Positions 8,417 to 20,091 of a stretch of 64,000 nt of DNA are shown here, piece by piece. The position numbers were made by a program, and so were the translations under genes. The notes under the pieces were generated by a model. That model ran no database searches, was not told where the DNA came from, and worked only from the letters and a program-made list of their open reading frames with translations. Source of the DNA: Psychrobacillus sp. FSL H8-0483 (GTDB lineage: Bacteria; Bacillota; Bacilli; Bacillales_A; Planococcaceae); contig NZ_CP152052.1 of assembly GCF_038637725.1 (NCBI RefSeq), positions 1,409,501 through 1,473,500 of the forward strand. Reading direction: 5' to 3'. How positions within the stretch are numbered: position 1 is the first letter of the stretch; each line of letters begins with the position of its first letter.

Positions 8417-9301
8417 ATGGCAGTTACAGCTCAGATGGTAAAAGAATTGCGCGAAAAAACTGGCGCAGGTATGATGGATTGTAAAAAAGCATTAGTTCAA
8501 ACAGATGGTAATTTAGAAGCAGCGATTGATTTTTTACGTGAAAAAGGTCTTTCTTCTGCAGCTAAAAAAGCAGATCGTATCGCAGCTGAAGGTACAACTT
8601 TCATTTCAGTTGAAGGAAACAAAGCTGTATTATTAGAAATGAATGCAGAAACAGATTTCGTTTCTAAAAACGAAGCATTCCAACAATTAGTACAACAAGT
8701 TGCTACTCATTTATTAGCAACTGAACCGGCTTCATTAGAAGAGGCACTAGCTTCAACAATCGAAGGCGATCTAACAGTAGAAAACGTTATTTCAAATGCA
8801 ATTGCTAAAATTGGAGAAAAAATAACACTTCGTCGTTTCGTAATTGAAACAAAAACAGATGCTGATGCATTTGGTCCTTACCTACACATGGGTGGGCGCA
8901 TTGGTGTTCTTACAGTTATTGAAGGTACTACTGATACTCAAGCAGCGAAAGACGTTGCAATGCATATTGCAGCATTAAACCCTGCTTATATCTCTCGTGA
9001 TGAAGTATCTGCTGAAGCAGTAGAACATGAGCGTAAAATATTAACGGAACAAGCTTTAAACGAAGGTAAACCTGAAAATATCGTTGCAAAAATGGTAGAA
9101 GGTCGCCTTGGAAAATATTTCGAAGATGTGTGCTTACTTGACCAATCTTTTGTTAAAAATCCAGATCAAAAAGTTCGCGTATTCGTTGAATCTACTGGTG
9201 GAAGCTTGAAATCATTCACTCGCTATGCTGTTGGTGAAGGTATTGAAAAACGCGAAGATAACTTTGCTGAAGAAGTAATGAGCCAAGTTAAAGGTAACTA
9301 A
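8417..9301 (+). CDS. tsf: elongation factor Ts
   Basis: EF-Ts is the nucleotide exchange factor for EF-Tu. The 294-residue protein has the N-terminal UBA-like domain with [19 protein letters not shown] (residues about 9-27), the core signature [16 protein letters not shown] near residue 75, and the C-terminal module found in bacterial EF-Ts. The ATG follows TAGGAGGA by 8 nt. It follows rpsB as in nearly all bacteria and ends before two hairpins that separate it from pyrH. Confidence 0.98.
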   Translation: MAVTAQMVKELREKTGAGMMDCKKALVQTDGNLEAAIDFLREKGLSSAAKKADRIAAEGTTFISVEGNKAVLLEMNAETDFVSKNEAFQQLVQQVATHLLATEPASLEEALASTIEGDLTVENVISNAIAKIGEKITLRRFVIETKTDADAFGPYLHMGGRIGVLTVIEGTTDTQAAKDVAMHIAALNPAYISRDEVSAEAVEHERKILTEQALNEGKPENIVAKMVEGRLGKYFEDVCLLDQSFVKNPDQKVRVFVESTGGSLKSFTRYAVGEGIEKREDNFAEEVMSQVKGN

Positions 9302-9309
9302 TAAAATAG

Positions 9310-9332
9310 GAAGAATACGATTCGTATTCTTC
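9310..9332 (+). repeat. near-perfect palindrome after tsf
   Basis: An 11-bp inverted repeat around a single central base lies 9 nt after the tsf stop. It has no T-run and is followed 20 nt later by a proper terminator, so it may protect the tsf 3' end or mark a cleavage site. Confidence 0.6.
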
Positions 9333-9351
9333 GTTAAATAGTCAGAAAAAC

Positions 9352-9383
9352 TAGGGAGCACGTAATTTGTGTTCCCTATTTTT
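9352..9383 (+). terminator. intrinsic terminator between tsf and pyrH
   Basis: Arms 9352-9361 and 9369-9378 pair over 10 bp with one wobble and are followed by a short T-rich run. It ends the rpsB-tsf transcripts in part; pyrH starts 26 nt later. Confidence 0.75.
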
Positions 9384-9409
9384 AAAGAAGAGAGAGATGG
9401 AGGATACCT

Positions 9410-10135
9410 ATGAGCAACCCACAATACAAAAGAATTGTTTTAAAACTGAGTGGCGAAGCGTTAGCTGGAGAACAAGGTTTCGGATTATCTCCTGAAATAA
9501 TTAAGTCTGTAGCAGAACAAGTGAAAGAAGTAGTGGACCTTGGTGTCGAAGTCGCAGTAGTTGTAGGCGGAGGAAATATTTGGCGAGGAAAAGTAGGCAG
9601 TGAAATGGGCATGGATCGTGCTACAGCTGACTACATGGGAATGCTTGCTACAGTAATGAATTCTCTTGCTTTACAAGACTCACTTGAAAAATCAGGAATT
9701 GAAACGCGTGTTCAAACATCCATCGAAATGCGACAAGTGGCTGAGCCTTACATACGTAGAAGAGCAATCCGCCACTTAGAAAAGAAGCGAGTAGTTATTT
9801 TTGCGGCAGGAACAGGAAATCCATACTTCTCGACAGATACAACAGCGGCTCTTAGAGCAGCTGAGATTGAAGCAGATGTCATTTTGATGGCTAAAAACAA
9901 TGTAGATGGCGTATATTCAGCTGATCCAAGAACCGATAAAACAGCAGTTAAATACGACGAACTTTCATTTATTGAAGTTATTCAACAAGGGTTACAAGTG
10001 ATGGATTCAACAGCGTCTACTTTATGTATGGACAATGATATCGCACTTATTGTATTCTCAATAATGGAAAATGGAAACATTAAAAAGGCTGTTCTAGGGG
10101 AGACAATAGGTACAGTCGTTAGGAGGAATTCATAA
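9410..10135 (+). CDS. pyrH: UMP kinase
   Basis: PyrH phosphorylates UMP to UDP, the committed step to pyrimidine nucleotides; it belongs to the amino-acid kinase fold, not the NMP kinase fold. The 241-residue protein begins with the phosphate-binding strand [18 protein letters not shown], then [11 protein letters not shown], and has the nucleotide-binding segment [14 protein letters not shown]. The stop overlaps the frr ATG (TAATG), which couples the two genes. Order tsf-pyrH-frr-uppS is the conserved Firmicute order. Confidence 0.98.
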   Translation: MSNPQYKRIVLKLSGEALAGEQGFGLSPEIIKSVAEQVKEVVDLGVEVAVVVGGGNIWRGKVGSEMGMDRATADYMGMLATVMNSLALQDSLEKSGIETRVQTSIEMRQVAEPYIRRRAIRHLEKKRVVIFAAGTGNPYFSTDTTAALRAAEIEADVILMAKNNVDGVYSADPRTDKTAVKYDELSFIEVIQQGLQVMDSTASTLCMDNDIALIVFSIMENGNIKKAVLGETIGTVVRRNS

Positions 10136-10692
10136 TGCCGAAACAAGTAATTGAGCAAACCAAAGATAAGATGTCCAAATCGATTCAAGTTTATAGCAGA
10201 GAACTTGCTTCAATTCGAGCTGGTCGTGCTAATGCATCATTGCTTGACAAAATTTCTATTGATTACTATGGTGCTCCAACACCAATCAATCAAATGGCAG
10301 GTATTGCAACTCCAGAAGCTCGATTAATCACAATCCAGCCTTACGATAAGTCAGTTCTTGGTGATATCGAAAAAGCGATTATGAAGTCAGATTTAGGAAT
10401 TACCCCTACTAATGATGGATCAATCATTCGTATTGCTATTCCTGCTCTAACGGAAGAACGTCGTAAAGACTTAGTAAAACAAGTAAAAAAAGAAGCAGAA
10501 GAAGCTAAAGTTAATATTCGCAATGTTCGTCGTGATGGTAATGATGACCTTAAAAAGTTAGAAAAATCCGGTGCTATCACAGAAGATGAATTAAGAAACT
10601 ATGCGGAAGAGATTCAAAAACTTACGGACTCTAATATTGAAAAAATCGATGCAATTACAAAAGATAAAGAAAAAGAAATTTTAGAAGTATAA
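10135..10692 (+). CDS. frr: ribosome recycling factor
   Basis: RRF splits post-termination ribosomes together with EF-G. The 185-residue length and the signatures [15 protein letters not shown] near residue 28, [14 protein letters not shown], and the basic helix [20 protein letters not shown] are typical. The start ATG overlaps the pyrH stop and is preceded by AGGAGG inside the end of pyrH. A terminator follows 23 nt after the stop. Confidence 0.98.
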   Translation: MPKQVIEQTKDKMSKSIQVYSRELASIRAGRANASLLDKISIDYYGAPTPINQMAGIATPEARLITIQPYDKSVLGDIEKAIMKSDLGITPTNDGSIIRIAIPALTEERRKDLVKQVKKEAEEAKVNIRNVRRDGNDDLKKLEKSGAITEDELRNYAEEIQKLTDSNIEKIDAITKDKEKEILEV

Positions 10693-10714
10693 GTTTTGAA
10701 CTTTTTGTTTGGAA

Positions 10715-10743
10715 AAGGCGTCCTTTTAGTGGGACGTCTTTTT
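10715..10743 (+). terminator. intrinsic terminator after frr
   Basis: Arms 10715-10723 and 10732-10740 pair over 9 bp with one wobble and run into TTTTT. It separates the translation genes from the uppS cluster. Confidence 0.85.
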
Positions 10744-10757
10744 ATATTAGGATTTAT

Positions 10758-10786
10758 TTGATATGATATGATAGGATATATATGTT
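10758..10786 (+). promoter_or_regulatory. sigma-A promoter for uppS-cdsA-dxr-rseP
   Basis: TTGATA (10758-10763) and TATGTT (10781-10786) with 17 bp between them lie right after the frr terminator and 28 bp before uppS. Confidence 0.55.
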
Positions 10787-10813
10787 CTGAGTTGGTAAAG
10801 TGGGGGTTTGAGA

Positions 10814-11608
10814 ATGCTGAAAAAACTTATTCGTAAGAATGAAAAAACGATAAGTATACATGTAAATGATCGAAAAGAAAAAGCCCAACAAGAACAATTA
10901 CCGGGCCATATAGCAATTATTATGGACGGGAATGGTAGATGGGCTAAAAAAAGGTCCTTACCACGTGTAGCAGGTCATCATGAAGGAATGAAGACAGTAA
11001 AGAAAATAACTCGATTTGCAAATGAAGTAGGTATAAAAACATTAACGTTGTATGCTTTTTCTACTGAAAATTGGAAAAGACCTAAAATAGAAGTAGAATT
11101 TTTAATGCGCTTACCAGAAGAATTTCTAGCAACGTATTTACCTGAGCTAATTGAGCAAAATGTTCAAGTTCAAATGATGGGAAATATTGAATTGCTCCCG
11201 GAGCATACGAAAAGAGCCGTTAAACGAGCAATGGAGCAAACCGCGAGTAATGATGGTTTAATATTAAATTTTGCTTTGAACTATGGAAGCAGAGATGAGA
11301 TAGTTCAAGCGGTGCAAAAAATAGCGCAAGAAGTCCAAGAAGGAAAAATTTCTGCAGATACAATCTCTGAGGACTTGTTGAATAATTATTTAATGACAAA
11401 AAATTTAACAGAGCCGGATTTATTGATACGTACAAGTGGTGAAGTTCGTTTAAGTAACTTTATGCTTTGGCAACTTGCGTATACAGAATTTTGGTTTACA
11501 GATACATTATGGCCAGATTTTGACGAAGCTTGTCTTATGGATGCGATTGAAAGTTATCAAAAGAGGAATCGAAGATATGGTGGTCTTAAGGGGGAAGAAG
11601 TTAATTGA
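10814..11608 (+). CDS. uppS: undecaprenyl diphosphate synthase (isoprenyl transferase)
   Basis: UppS condenses eight IPP units onto farnesyl diphosphate with cis geometry to make the C55 carrier for peptidoglycan and teichoic acid. The 264-residue protein shows the cis-prenyltransferase signatures HIAIIMDGNGRWAKKR (catalytic Asp), TLYAFSTENWKRP, and LLIRTSGEVRLSNF near the C-terminus. I choose ATG 10814 with GTGGGGGT as ribosome site rather than a TTG two codons earlier. The gene ends overlapping the cdsA start. Confidence 0.97.
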   Translation: MLKKLIRKNEKTISIHVNDRKEKAQQEQLPGHIAIIMDGNGRWAKKRSLPRVAGHHEGMKTVKKITRFANEVGIKTLTLYAFSTENWKRPKIEVEFLMRLPEEFLATYLPELIEQNVQVQMMGNIELLPEHTKRAVKRAMEQTASNDGLILNFALNYGSRDEIVQAVQKIAQEVQEGKISADTISEDLLNNYLMTKNLTEPDLLIRTSGEVRLSNFMLWQLAYTEFWFTDTLWPDFDEACLMDAIESYQKRNRRYGGLKGEEVN

Positions 11609-12396
11609 AACAACGAATAATAACAGGTGCTATTGCTTTAGCGCTTTTTCTTCCAATTGTGCTGTTAGGAGGACCTGTATTTACAATTCTTATTTACATA
11701 ATAGCAGCAGTTGGATTAAATGAAATGTTGCGAATGAAGGGAATACAGTTATTTTCATTTGCTGGTATTGTATCATTGTTACTTTTATTTATGCTTTTAT
11801 TGCCTTCATCTATTACGAAGGACGTATTAGAAGTAACAGGCCATACGAAGCTGGAATGGATATTTGTTGCTGTTTTTCTATTACTTATTTATACCGTATT
11901 AGTAAAAAATCAGTTTACGTTTGATGATGCAGCATTTGTTATTTTGGGTACCTTGTACGTTGGGGTTGGATTCTATTATTTCATAGAAACAAGGAATATT
12001 GGATTATCGTATGTAATTTTTGCGTTATTAGTAGTTTGGACAACTGATTCAGGCGCTTATTTTACGGGCAGAAAAATTGGTAAACGTAAGCTTTGGCCAG
12101 AAATCTCGCCAAATAAAACAGTCGAGGGATTTGTAGGTGGAATTATTTGGGCGCTAGTTACAGCTTTTATTATTCAATGGATTAGCCCTCTCACTTCTTC
12201 TTATTTAGTATTAATAGGAATAACAATTGCTGCGTCTATTTTTGGCCAGTTAGGTGACTTAGTAGAGTCCGCGATAAAAAGACATTATAATGTAAAAGAT
12301 TCAGGTAATTTATTGCCGGGACATGGTGGGATTTTAGATCGTTTTGACAGTCTTCTTTTTGTCATACCATTACTTCACTTTTTACATTTCTTATAA
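11605..12396 (+). CDS. cdsA: phosphatidate cytidylyltransferase
   Basis: CdsA makes CDP-diacylglycerol from phosphatidate and CTP, the precursor of all phospholipids. The 263-residue integral membrane protein has about seven or eight hydrophobic segments and the family signature near the C-terminus around [21 protein letters not shown] followed by DRFDS (metal-binding acidic residues). The start is a TTG (11605) overlapping the uppS stop and preceded by AAGGGGGA. It lies 17 nt before dxr. Confidence 0.95.
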   Translation: MKQRIITGAIALALFLPIVLLGGPVFTILIYIIAAVGLNEMLRMKGIQLFSFAGIVSLLLLFMLLLPSSITKDVLEVTGHTKLEWIFVAVFLLLIYTVLVKNQFTFDDAAFVILGTLYVGVGFYYFIETRNIGLSYVIFALLVVWTTDSGAYFTGRKIGKRKLWPEISPNKTVEGFVGGIIWALVTAFIIQWISPLTSSYLVLIGITIAASIFGQLGDLVESAIKRHYNVKDSGNLLPGHGGILDRFDSLLFVIPLLHFLHFL

Positions 12397-12413
12397 GGAG
12401 ACGACATTATTTC

Positions 12414-13562
12414 ATGACAAAAAGAATAAGCTTATTAGGAGCAACTGGTTCTATTGGAATTCAAACGTTGGATATTATAAAAGAACATCCATCACAATTT
12501 CAATTAGTTGCATGCTCAGCAGGTAGAAATTTAGAAGAGACTAGAAAGATTCTAAATGATTTTTCTGTAGAAGTTGTATCTGTTTTACATGAGGAAGATG
12601 CTCGACAACTTCAAAAAGATTTTCCAAAAGTAGAAGTAGTTTTTGGGGATGAAGGTTTAGTGCAAGTTGCTGCACATACAAATGCGGATGTACTTGTAAA
12701 TGCAGTACTTGGAAGTGTAGGATTAAACCCAACATTAGAAGCAATAAAAAAAGGAATTACGATTGCTATTGCAAATAAAGAAACGTTGGTAACAGCTGGT
12801 CATTTAGTGATGCAAGCAGCAAAAGAAAACAATGTCCCTATACTTCCTGTCGATAGTGAGCACTCTGCACTTTTCCAAGCAATGAATGGAGAAAAGAAAT
12901 CGGAAATTGCAAAACTAATTATTACAGCATCTGGTGGAAGTTTTCGAGATCGATCGCGAGAAGAGCTAAAAAATGTTACGGTAAAAGATGCATTAAATCA
13001 TCCAAATTGGTCGATGGGTTCTAAAATTACAATTGATTCTGCAACGATGATGAATAAGGGATTAGAAGTTATTGAAGCTCGCGTATTGTTTGATATTTCA
13101 TATGATGATATCGAGGTGTTGCTACATCGGGAAAGTATCATTCATTCCATGATTGAATTTAAAGATACGAGTGTTATCGCCCAATTAGGTACTCCTGATA
13201 TGCGAGTACCAATTCAATACGCTTTATCCTATCCAAATCGTTTATCTCGTGGGAATGCATCTCGTTTAAATTTAGCAGAGATTGGCAAACTACATTTTGA
13301 AGAGATGGATTACGAGAGATATCATGCGCTGAAGCTAGCTATTGATGCAGGAAGAGCGGGTGGAACGATGACAACCGTATTAAATGCAGCAAATGAAGCA
13401 GCAGTTGCATTATTTCTACAAGAGAAAATTGGCTTCTTAATGATAGATGAGCTAATTGAACGTGCAATGGATGAACATCAGGTTATTTCAAGTCCAGATT
13501 TAGAAACAATATTACATGTAGATGCTCAGACGAGAAAAAGCGTTCAAAACATGATAAAATGA
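12414..13562 (+). CDS. dxr: 1-deoxy-D-xylulose-5-phosphate reductoisomerase
   Basis: Dxr converts DXP to 2-C-methyl-erythritol 4-phosphate with NADPH, the second step of the MEP isoprenoid pathway; its product eventually feeds UppS next door. The 382-residue protein has the NADPH motif [16 protein letters not shown] at residues about 6-21, [11 protein letters not shown], the metal site [11 protein letters not shown], the substrate loop [10 protein letters not shown], and [20 protein letters not shown] around residue 200. The ribosome site AAGGAG lies 12 nt upstream. Confidence 0.97.
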   Translation: MTKRISLLGATGSIGIQTLDIIKEHPSQFQLVACSAGRNLEETRKILNDFSVEVVSVLHEEDARQLQKDFPKVEVVFGDEGLVQVAAHTNADVLVNAVLGSVGLNPTLEAIKKGITIAIANKETLVTAGHLVMQAAKENNVPILPVDSEHSALFQAMNGEKKSEIAKLIITASGGSFRDRSREELKNVTVKDALNHPNWSMGSKITIDSATMMNKGLEVIEARVLFDISYDDIEVLLHRESIIHSMIEFKDTSVIAQLGTPDMRVPIQYALSYPNRLSRGNASRLNLAEIGKLHFEEMDYERYHALKLAIDAGRAGGTMTTVLNAANEAAVALFLQEKIGFLMIDELIERAMDEHQVISSPDLETILHVDAQTRKSVQNMIK

Positions 13563-13604
13563 TGGAATAACCTAAGACGAGTTGTAGGATAAAGGTGGGA
13601 TATA

Positions 13605-14864
13605 ATGGAGACGGCCATTGCGTTTATAATAATATTTGGAAGTATCGTATTCTTTCATGAACTAGGGCATTTTATTTTTGCTAAAAGAGCTGGCATTATG
13701 GTTAGGGAGTTTGCTATCGGTTTTGGTCCTAAAATATTTGGAATGACTAAAGGAGAAACACTCTATACCATTCGATTATTACCCTTAGGTGGATATGTTC
13801 GAATGGCGGGGGAAGATTTAGACTCTGTCGAATTACAGCCTGGGTATAGAGTTGGGATTCGCTTAAACAATGACAATGAAATTGATCAAATTGTACTCAA
13901 CCAAAATAAGCAATTCGCAGATATGCTTTTTTTAGAAGTTGAGAAATCTGATTTGATGAAAGAAATGTTCATTGAAGGCTACAATGAAGAAGAACGATTG
14001 GTTCGATATAAAATAGCTAGAAATGCTGTTATCATTGAAAATGGAAAAGAAACATTTATTGCACCTTATGATCGTCAATTCGGTTCAAAAACAGTTGGAC
14101 AAAGATCACTGGCTATCTTTGCTGGGCCACTTTTTAACTTTATCTTAGCTTTTTTCATCTTTTTATTACTAGGATTACTACAAGGTGTGCCAACAAATGA
14201 ACCTGTAATCACAACTGTAATGGAAAATAGTCCAGCAGCACAAGCAGGATTAAAAGACGGAGATTTAGTTACAGGAATTAATGGTAGCCCAATTACAACG
14301 TGGGACGAACTTTCAGAAAAAGTCAAGGTAAGTCCAAATGAAAGCATGAATTTTACTGTTGATCGAAATGGTGAAGTGCTAGAATTTTCTATGACTCCGA
14401 ATGCAGTGGAGTCTGGAGAAGAAAAAGTTGGACAAATTGGTGTTCAATATATGAGCCCATTAGAAAAAAATCCTGTGCAAGCAGTCGTTTTTGGTGCGCA
14501 GCAAACATATGAGTGGACAGTGCGGATATTTACTTTATTAGGAACTTTAATTACAGGGAATTTTTCAATAGATGATTTATCTGGTCCAGTAGGAATTTAT
14601 AAAGCAACAGAAGAAGTTGCGCAATATGGTGTATTTAATTTGATGCACTGGGCGGCAATTTTAAGTATTAACTTAGGAATTATGAATCTTTTACCACTAC
14701 CAGCACTTGATGGTGGTCGACTATTATTCTTCTTATTCGAAGCACTACGTGGAAAACCGATTGATAAACAAAAAGAAGGTATGGTGCATTTTGTTGGAAT
14801 CATGCTTCTGATGGTGTTGATGGTTGTAGTGACGTGGAATGATATACAACGGTTTTTCTTTTAA
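13605..14864 (+). CDS. rseP: site-2 zinc metalloprotease RseP/RasP
   Basis: RasP is a membrane-embedded zinc protease that cleaves anti-sigma factors (RsiW in B. subtilis), FtsL and signal-peptide remnants. The 419-residue protein has the catalytic HELGH in the first membrane helix (residues about 19-23), a PDZ domain (about 195-275, TTVMENSPAAQAGLKDGD), and the third catalytic ligand in the conserved LLPLPALDGGRL near residue 365. A TTG/GTG alternative is not needed; the ATG follows AAAGGTGGG. In B. subtilis proS follows; here it does not. Confidence 0.97.
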   Translation: METAIAFIIIFGSIVFFHELGHFIFAKRAGIMVREFAIGFGPKIFGMTKGETLYTIRLLPLGGYVRMAGEDLDSVELQPGYRVGIRLNNDNEIDQIVLNQNKQFADMLFLEVEKSDLMKEMFIEGYNEEERLVRYKIARNAVIIENGKETFIAPYDRQFGSKTVGQRSLAIFAGPLFNFILAFFIFLLLGLLQGVPTNEPVITTVMENSPAAQAGLKDGDLVTGINGSPITTWDELSEKVKVSPNESMNFTVDRNGEVLEFSMTPNAVESGEEKVGQIGVQYMSPLEKNPVQAVVFGAQQTYEWTVRIFTLLGTLITGNFSIDDLSGPVGIYKATEEVAQYGVFNLMHWAAILSINLGIMNLLPLPALDGGRLLFFLFEALRGKPIDKQKEGMVHFVGIMLLMVLMVVVTWNDIQRFFF

Positions 14865-15071
14865 CCTTTATCATTAGTAAACGCCTACTGAATAGAAGAA
14901 CTCTGGCTAAGATCGCCGCGCCCTGCGGCATTGCTTGAGTAACCAACGTACTGTTGGACAATTACTCCTGCGGATGCCACAGATTGTGTTAAGGAGTCCG
15001 ACGAGCATGCTTGCGCTGCAATATCTGGGCACAAGTACACGATGTCATAGTTGATAGGGAAATTTCAAGAA
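14865..15071. repeat. intergenic dispersed repeat between rseP and polC
   Basis: No gene is visible in this stretch. The core at about 14880-14960 is clearly related to 34038-34118: both have AACxCCTxCTGAATA, AGAACTCTGGCTAAGxTCGC, CCTGCGGCA and GAGTAACxAAC in the same order. The remainder is more GC-rich than the surrounding genes. It occupies the position of proS in B. subtilis. Confidence 0.75.
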
Positions 15072-15109
15072 GGGAAAGTTCTTTATTATGAACTTTCCTT
15101 TCTTTTTCT
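15072..15109 (+). terminator. intrinsic terminator before polC
   Basis: Arms 15073-15082 and 15091-15100 form about 10 bp of stem, followed by a T-rich tract. It separates polC from the uppS-rseP operon. Confidence 0.8.
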
Positions 15110-15141
15110 GTTAAAAGTAATAAAAGGAGGGATTCGCTATT

Positions 15142-18100
15142 ATGCAAGATGGCAAAATGAGAATGCACTTATTGTTGCAACAACTCGAGTTAACAGAGGA
15201 TTCTTTCGTAAAGCATTTTGAAAATGCATCGATTACTAGATTTACCGTTCATAAAAAAATAAGACAATGGCATTTTCAAATTAATTTAACCGCTATTCTT
15301 CCAATCGAAGTTTTTACTATTTTGCAAACTCGCATACATGAAAAATTTTCAGGTATCGCAAGCGTATTACTGAAAATCCAATGTCAAAGCAATGAGGTCT
15401 CAGAACCTCTAATAAAAGAATATTGGACAAGTGTACTAAAAGAGTTAAGTGATATGGCACCTCCTCTTAAAGATTGTTTGCTTCAACAACAGCCAGAGTG
15501 GAATGGTCAAATGGTCCAATTAACGTGTGGACAAGAGCTACAACTACGAACTTTTAAAAAGAAATATGTAGAGCTGCTAGCCGATGTGTATGAAGGATTC
15601 GGTTTTCCAAGGATGGCCTTCGATTTTCGTTTAGTAGAAGATACACAGGCCTTAGCAGAAGCTCAAGTTGCCTTTTTAGAACAGCGACGATTAGAAGAAG
15701 AAGAGCTCGGCAAAAAAGCGTTAGATGATTTACAAAAGAGAGATCAAAAACGTCAAGAAAATGGAGATTCTGCGTTAGAGGGGCCATTCCAACTAGGTGT
15801 TCCGCTTAAGAAAGAAGAACCAATTATTGAAATACGCTCCATACAAGATGAAGAACGAAGAGTGACTATAGAAGGTTTTGTATTTGACGTGGAGGTAAAA
15901 GAGCTTAGAAGTGGACGTTCGCTTTTAACTGTGAAGCTTACAGATTATACAGATTCTATTCTTGTGAAAATGTTCTCTAGAGATAAAGAAGATGCACAGA
16001 TGATGGAACGCCTGCAAAAGGGTATGTGGCTTAAAGTGAGAGGTTCCGTGCAAAATGATACATTTGTACGAGACCTAATTATCATGGCACAAGATATGGG
16101 TGAGATAAATCCAGTAGTTCGGTTGGATACAGCTAAAGAAAAACGAGTGGAATTACATATGCATAGTCCGATGAGTCAAATGGACGCAGTTTCTTCTGTC
16201 TCCGCACTTGTATCGCAAGCTGCAAAGTGGGGTCATAAAGCAATTGCCATTACGGATCATGCAAACGTTCAATCATTTCCGGAAGCATATGCTGCTGGAA
16301 AAAAGAATGGAATTAAAATTTTGTATGGCTTAGAAGCAAATCTTGTTCATGACGGTGTACCGATAGCTTATGATGAACAACATCTTTCACTAGAAGACGC
16401 TACGTATATTGTGTTTGATGTAGAGACAACAGGTTTGTCTGCAACGTATGACAAAATTATTGAGCTTGCTGCAGTGAAAATGCAAAATGGGAATATCATT
16501 GATAAATTTGAGCGATTTGTAAACCCACATCATGCGCTTTCTGCAACAACGATTGAATTAACTGGTATCACGGATGATATGGTTCGAAGTGCCCCAGAAA
16601 TAGAAGATGTAATTAGAGATTTTTACGAATTTATTGGGGATGGAATAATTGTTGCGCATAATGCATCCTTCGATATGGGGTTTTTATATGAGGGTTACCG
16701 TAGATGTGGCATTGATCATTTTACCCACCCTGTTATTGATACATTAGAGCTTGCAAGATTCCTACATCCTGAGCTAAAAACGCATCGTCTGGGTTCCTTA
16801 GCTAAAAAGTTTAATATTGAGTTAACACAGGCTCACCGAGCTATCTTTGACTGTGAAGCAACTGGATATTTATTGCTTCATTTATTGAAAGAAGCTGAAG
16901 AGAAAGAGATTCAATTCCATGATGATTTTAATAAACATATAGGTCAAGGTGATTCGTATAAAAGAGCAAGACCATCGCACTGTACAATTTTAGCAGTAAA
17001 TGAGGAAGGGCTTAAAAACTTATTTAAATTAGTATCCCTTTCACATATCAATACTTTTTATCGAGTACCTAGAATTAAAAGATCTGTATTGCAAAAGCAT
17101 CGAGCAGGTTTAATTATCGGTTCTGGTTGTGATAAAGGGGAAGTTTTTGAAGGACTTATGCAAAAACCTCTTGAACAAGTAGAAGAAATTGCGAAGTTTT
17201 ACGATTATTTAGAAATTCATCCGAAAGAAGTATACTCCCATTTACTTCAAATGGAGCTTGTTCGCGATGAGTGGAATCTAGAAGATATTATTCGTAAAAT
17301 GATTAAATTAGGGAAAAAACTAAATCTTCCTGTAGCAGCAACTGGAAATGTACATTATTTACATGAAAATGATGCGATTTTTAGAAAGATTTTAGTGAAT
17401 TCACAAGGTGGGGCAAATCCACTTAATCGACATGAACTACCGAAAGTGCATTTTCGAACGACGAATGAAATGCTAGATGCTTTTTCATTCTTAGGCGAAG
17501 ATTTGGCTAAAGAGATAGTTGTGACGAACCCACAAAAGATCGCAGATTCGATAGAGGACATCAAACCAATTAAGGATGATTTATATACGCCAAAAATTGA
17601 AGGGGCAGATGAAGAAGTTCGATCGTTAACTTATTCAAAAGCGAAAGAAATTTACGGAGACGATCTTCCCGAAATTGTAGAAGCACGAATAGAAAAGGAA
17701 TTAACTTCGATTATTGGACATGGATTCGCGGTTATTTACCTAATTTCACATAAACTAGTGAAAAAATCATTGGATGACGGATATTTAGTTGGATCCCGTG
17801 GGTCGGTAGGATCTTCATTAGTTGCAACTTTAACAGAAATAACAGAAGTAAACCCATTACCGCCTCATTATGTTTGTCCAAACTGTCAGCATTCGGAGTT
17901 TTTCCTAGACGGCTCTGTTGGTTCAGGTTTTGACTTGCCAAATAAAAACTGTGTGGAATGCGATACTCCTTATGTAAAAGAAGGACAAGATATACCGTTC
18001 GAAACTTTCCTTGGGTTTAAAGGGGATAAGGTTCCCGATATAGATTTAAACTTTAGTGGAGAGTATCAGCCAATCGCACATAACTATACGAAGGAGTTAT

Positions 18101-19455
18101 TTGGTGAGGATTACGTGTTTAGAGCTGGTACAATCGGAACGGTTGCTGAGAAAACGGCTTATGGATATGTTCGAGGGTATACAAATGATAATAATTTAAC
18201 GTTACGTGGAGCAGAAATAGATCGTTTAGTTCAAGGTTGTACTGGCGTTAAGCGAACAACAGGTCAACATCCAGGTGGAATCATTGTAGTTCCAGACTAT
18301 ATGGACATTTATGATTTCTCGCCTATTCAATTTCCTGCGGATGCTCAAGATTCGGAATGGAAAACTACCCATTTTGACTTCCACTCGATTCACGATAACT
18401 TATTAAAACTCGATATACTAGGCCACGATGATCCGACCGTTATTCGTATGCTGCAAGACTTATCTGGAATTGATCCAAAAACAATTCCGACAGACGATCC
18501 AGAAGTGATGAAAATATTTAGTGGAACGGAATCACTCGGTGTGACAGAAGAGCAAATTGATTGTAAAACTGGTACGTTAGGTATTCCAGAGTTTGGTACT
18601 CGGTTTGTTCGACAAATGTTAGAAGAAACAAAGCCATCTACTTTCTCTGAGCTTGTCCAAATCTCTGGACTTTCGCATGGGACAGATGTTTGGCTTGGTA
18701 ATGCTCAAGAGTTGATTCAAGACGGAACATGTCAGCTTTCAGATGTTATCGGTTGTCGAGATGACATTATGGTTTATTTAATATATCAAGGTTTAGAGCC
18801 ATCATTAGCATTTAAAATTATGGAATCTGTCCGTAAAGGAAAGGGATTATCACCAGAGTTTGAAGCAGAAATGAAATCTCAAGGTGTAGCAAATTGGTAC
18901 ATTGAGTCTTGTAAAAAAATCAAATACATGTTCCCGAAAGCGCATGCTGCTGCATACGTATTAATGGCAGTTCGTATTGCATATTTCAAGGTACATTTTC
19001 CAATACTATATTATGCGGCATATTTTACGGTCCGAGCGTCAGATTTTGATTTAATATCCATGATTAATGGATCTCAAACTATGAGAGCAAAATTAGGTGA
19101 AATCAATGCAAAAGGATTGGAAGTGTCAAATAAAGAGAAAAGCTTAGCAACTGTTTTAGAGATTGCACTTGAAATGTCAGAGCGTGGTATTAGAATGCAA
19201 AAAGTAGATCTGTACAAATCAAAAGCAAATGAGTTTACAATTGAAGGAGATACACTTATCCCACCTTTCGATGCCATCCCTGGTTTAGGAACAAACGTTG
19301 CCATACAAATTGTAAAAGCAAGACAAGATGGTGAATTTTTATCTAAGGAAGACCTCCAACAAAGAGGGAAAGTTTCGAAAACAATTATCGAGTATTTGGA
19401 TCTTATGGGTTGTTTAGAAGGGCTTCCAGACGCTAATCAACTATCGTTGTTTTAG
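15142..19455 (+). CDS. polC: DNA polymerase III alpha subunit, PolC type
   Basis: PolC is the main replicative polymerase of low-GC Gram-positives with built-in 3'-5' proofreading. The 1437-residue protein contains an N-terminal domain, an OB-fold (about 230-325), a PHP domain beginning [13 protein letters not shown] (about 334) that is interrupted by a DnaQ-like exonuclease with [10 protein letters not shown] (about 422), a zinc-binding element with CPNC and CVEC (about 912-945), and the palm aspartates in [13 protein letters not shown] (about 961). Length matches the family. The start ATG lies 12 nt after AAAGGAGGG; a second ATG five codons on is possible. The gene stands alone between two terminators. 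Confidence 0.98.
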   Translation: MQDGKMRMHLLLQQLELTEDSFVKHFENASITRFTVHKKIRQWHFQINLTAILPIEVFTILQTRIHEKFSGIASVLLKIQCQSNEVSEPLIKEYWTSVLKELSDMAPPLKDCLLQQQPEWNGQMVQLTCGQELQLRTFKKKYVELLADVYEGFGFPRMAFDFRLVEDTQALAEAQVAFLEQRRLEEEELGKKALDDLQKRDQKRQENGDSALEGPFQLGVPLKKEEPIIEIRSIQDEERRVTIEGFVFDVEVKELRSGRSLLTVKLTDYTDSILVKMFSRDKEDAQMMERLQKGMWLKVRGSVQNDTFVRDLIIMAQDMGEINPVVRLDTAKEKRVELHMHSPMSQMDAVSSVSALVSQAAKWGHKAIAITDHANVQSFPEAYAAGKKNGIKILYGLEANLVHDGVPIAYDEQHLSLEDATYIVFDVETTGLSATYDKIIELAAVKMQNGNIIDKFERFVNPHHALSATTIELTGITDDMVRSAPEIEDVIRDFYEFIGDGIIVAHNASFDMGFLYEGYRRCGIDHFTHPVIDTLELARFLHPELKTHRLGSLAKKFNIELTQAHRAIFDCEATGYLLLHLLKEAEEKEIQFHDDFNKHIGQGDSYKRARPSHCTILAVNEEGLKNLFKLVSLSHINTFYRVPRIKRSVLQKHRAGLIIGSGCDKGEVFEGLMQKPLEQVEEIAKFYDYLEIHPKEVYSHLLQMELVRDEWNLEDIIRKMIKLGKKLNLPVAATGNVHYLHENDAIFRKILVNSQGGANPLNRHELPKVHFRTTNEMLDAFSFLGEDLAKEIVVTNPQKIADSIEDIKPIKDDLYTPKIEGADEEVRSLTYSKAKEIYGDDLPEIVEARIEKELTSIIGHGFAVIYLISHKLVKKSLDDGYLVGSRGSVGSSLVATLTEITEVNPLPPHYVCPNCQHSEFFLDGSVGSGFDLPNKNCVECDTPYVKEGQDIPFETFLGFKGDKVPDIDLNFSGEYQPIAHNYTKELFGEDYVFRAGTIGTVAEKTAYGYVRGYTNDNNLTLRGAEIDRLVQGCTGVKRTTGQHPGGIIVVPDYMDIYDFSPIQFPADAQDSEWKTTHFDFHSIHDNLLKLDILGHDDPTVIRMLQDLSGIDPKTIPTDDPEVMKIFSGTESLGVTEEQIDCKTGTLGIPEFGTRFVRQMLEETKPSTFSELVQISGLSHGTDVWLGNAQELIQDGTCQLSDVIGCRDDIMVYLIYQGLEPSLAFKIMESVRKGKGLSPEFEAEMKSQGVANWYIESCKKIKYMFPKAHAAAYVLMAVRIAYFKVHFPILYYAAYFTVRASDFDLISMINGSQTMRAKLGEINAKGLEVSNKEKSLATVLEIALEMSERGIRMQKVDLYKSKANEFTIEGDTLIPPFDAIPGLGTNVAIQIVKARQDGEFLSKEDLQQRGKVSKTIIEYLDLMGCLEGLPDANQLSLF

Positions 19456-19523
19456 TATGGAATTTGCAAGAAAGCCAATGGTATGGTAATATAAAACTAC
19501 CAATGTTTCATAGTTCTGTGACG

Positions 19524-19551
19524 AAAGAGTGGGATTTCCCGCTCTTTTCTG
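19524..19551 (+). terminator. intrinsic terminator after polC
   Basis: Arms 19524-19533 and 19538-19547 pair over 10 bp with one wobble and lead into a T-rich run. Confidence 0.82.
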
Positions 19552-19589
19552 TTGTTATATAGAAAATCATTGTTGTGTAGGAGGCTTAT

Positions 19590-20069
19590 ATGAGTAATAT
19601 TACTAGTAAAATTGAAGAGCTTGTAGTACCGATTTTACAAGAGTTGAACTTAGAGCTCGTAGATATCGAATACGTAAAAGAAGGTCGCGATTGGTTCTTG
19701 CGCATCTATATTGATACTCCAACTGGTCGTATAGATATTGAGCAATGTGCTCAAGTTAGTGAAAAACTAAGCGAAAAATTAGATGAAGTGGACCCAATAA
19801 CGGATAACTACTTCTTAGAAGTTTCATCTCCTGGGGCTGAACGACCTCTGAAAAAAGATGCTGATTTCATTGCAGCAGTAGGGAAGTTTGTCTTCATTAA
19901 AACGTATGAGCCAGTAAAAGGCGCAAAAGAATTTGAAGGAACAATACTTTCTTATTCAGCTGAAGAAGGCGTATTAATTGAAGTACGTGTGAAAACAAGA
20001 AGAATAAAAATCCAAATCGAAAAAGAGAAAATTGCGCTTGCTCGTTTAGCAATCGATTTCTCTGCATAA
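19590..20069 (+). CDS. rimP: ribosome maturation factor RimP
   Basis: RimP (YlxS) assists 30S assembly around the 3' domain of 16S rRNA. The 159-residue protein has the two-domain form: N-terminal alpha-beta domain with [20 protein letters not shown] near residue 20, the conserved [14 protein letters not shown] near residue 75, and a C-terminal Sm-like domain. The ATG follows TAGGAGGCT. It opens the rimP-nusA-ylxR-ylxQ-infB operon. Confidence 0.97.
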   Translation: MSNITSKIEELVVPILQELNLELVDIEYVKEGRDWFLRIYIDTPTGRIDIEQCAQVSEKLSEKLDEVDPITDNYFLEVSSPGAERPLKKDADFIAAVGKFVFIKTYEPVKGAKEFEGTILSYSAEEGVLIEVRVKTRRIKIQIEKEKIALARLAIDFSA

Positions 20070-20091
20070 TGTATATTGAGGAGTGACAGCT

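Noticed and set aside
14865-15141. A degraded proS between rseP and polC
   Set aside because: The space is far too short and no proline-tRNA synthetase motif is seen; the sequence is a dispersed repeat plus a terminator.
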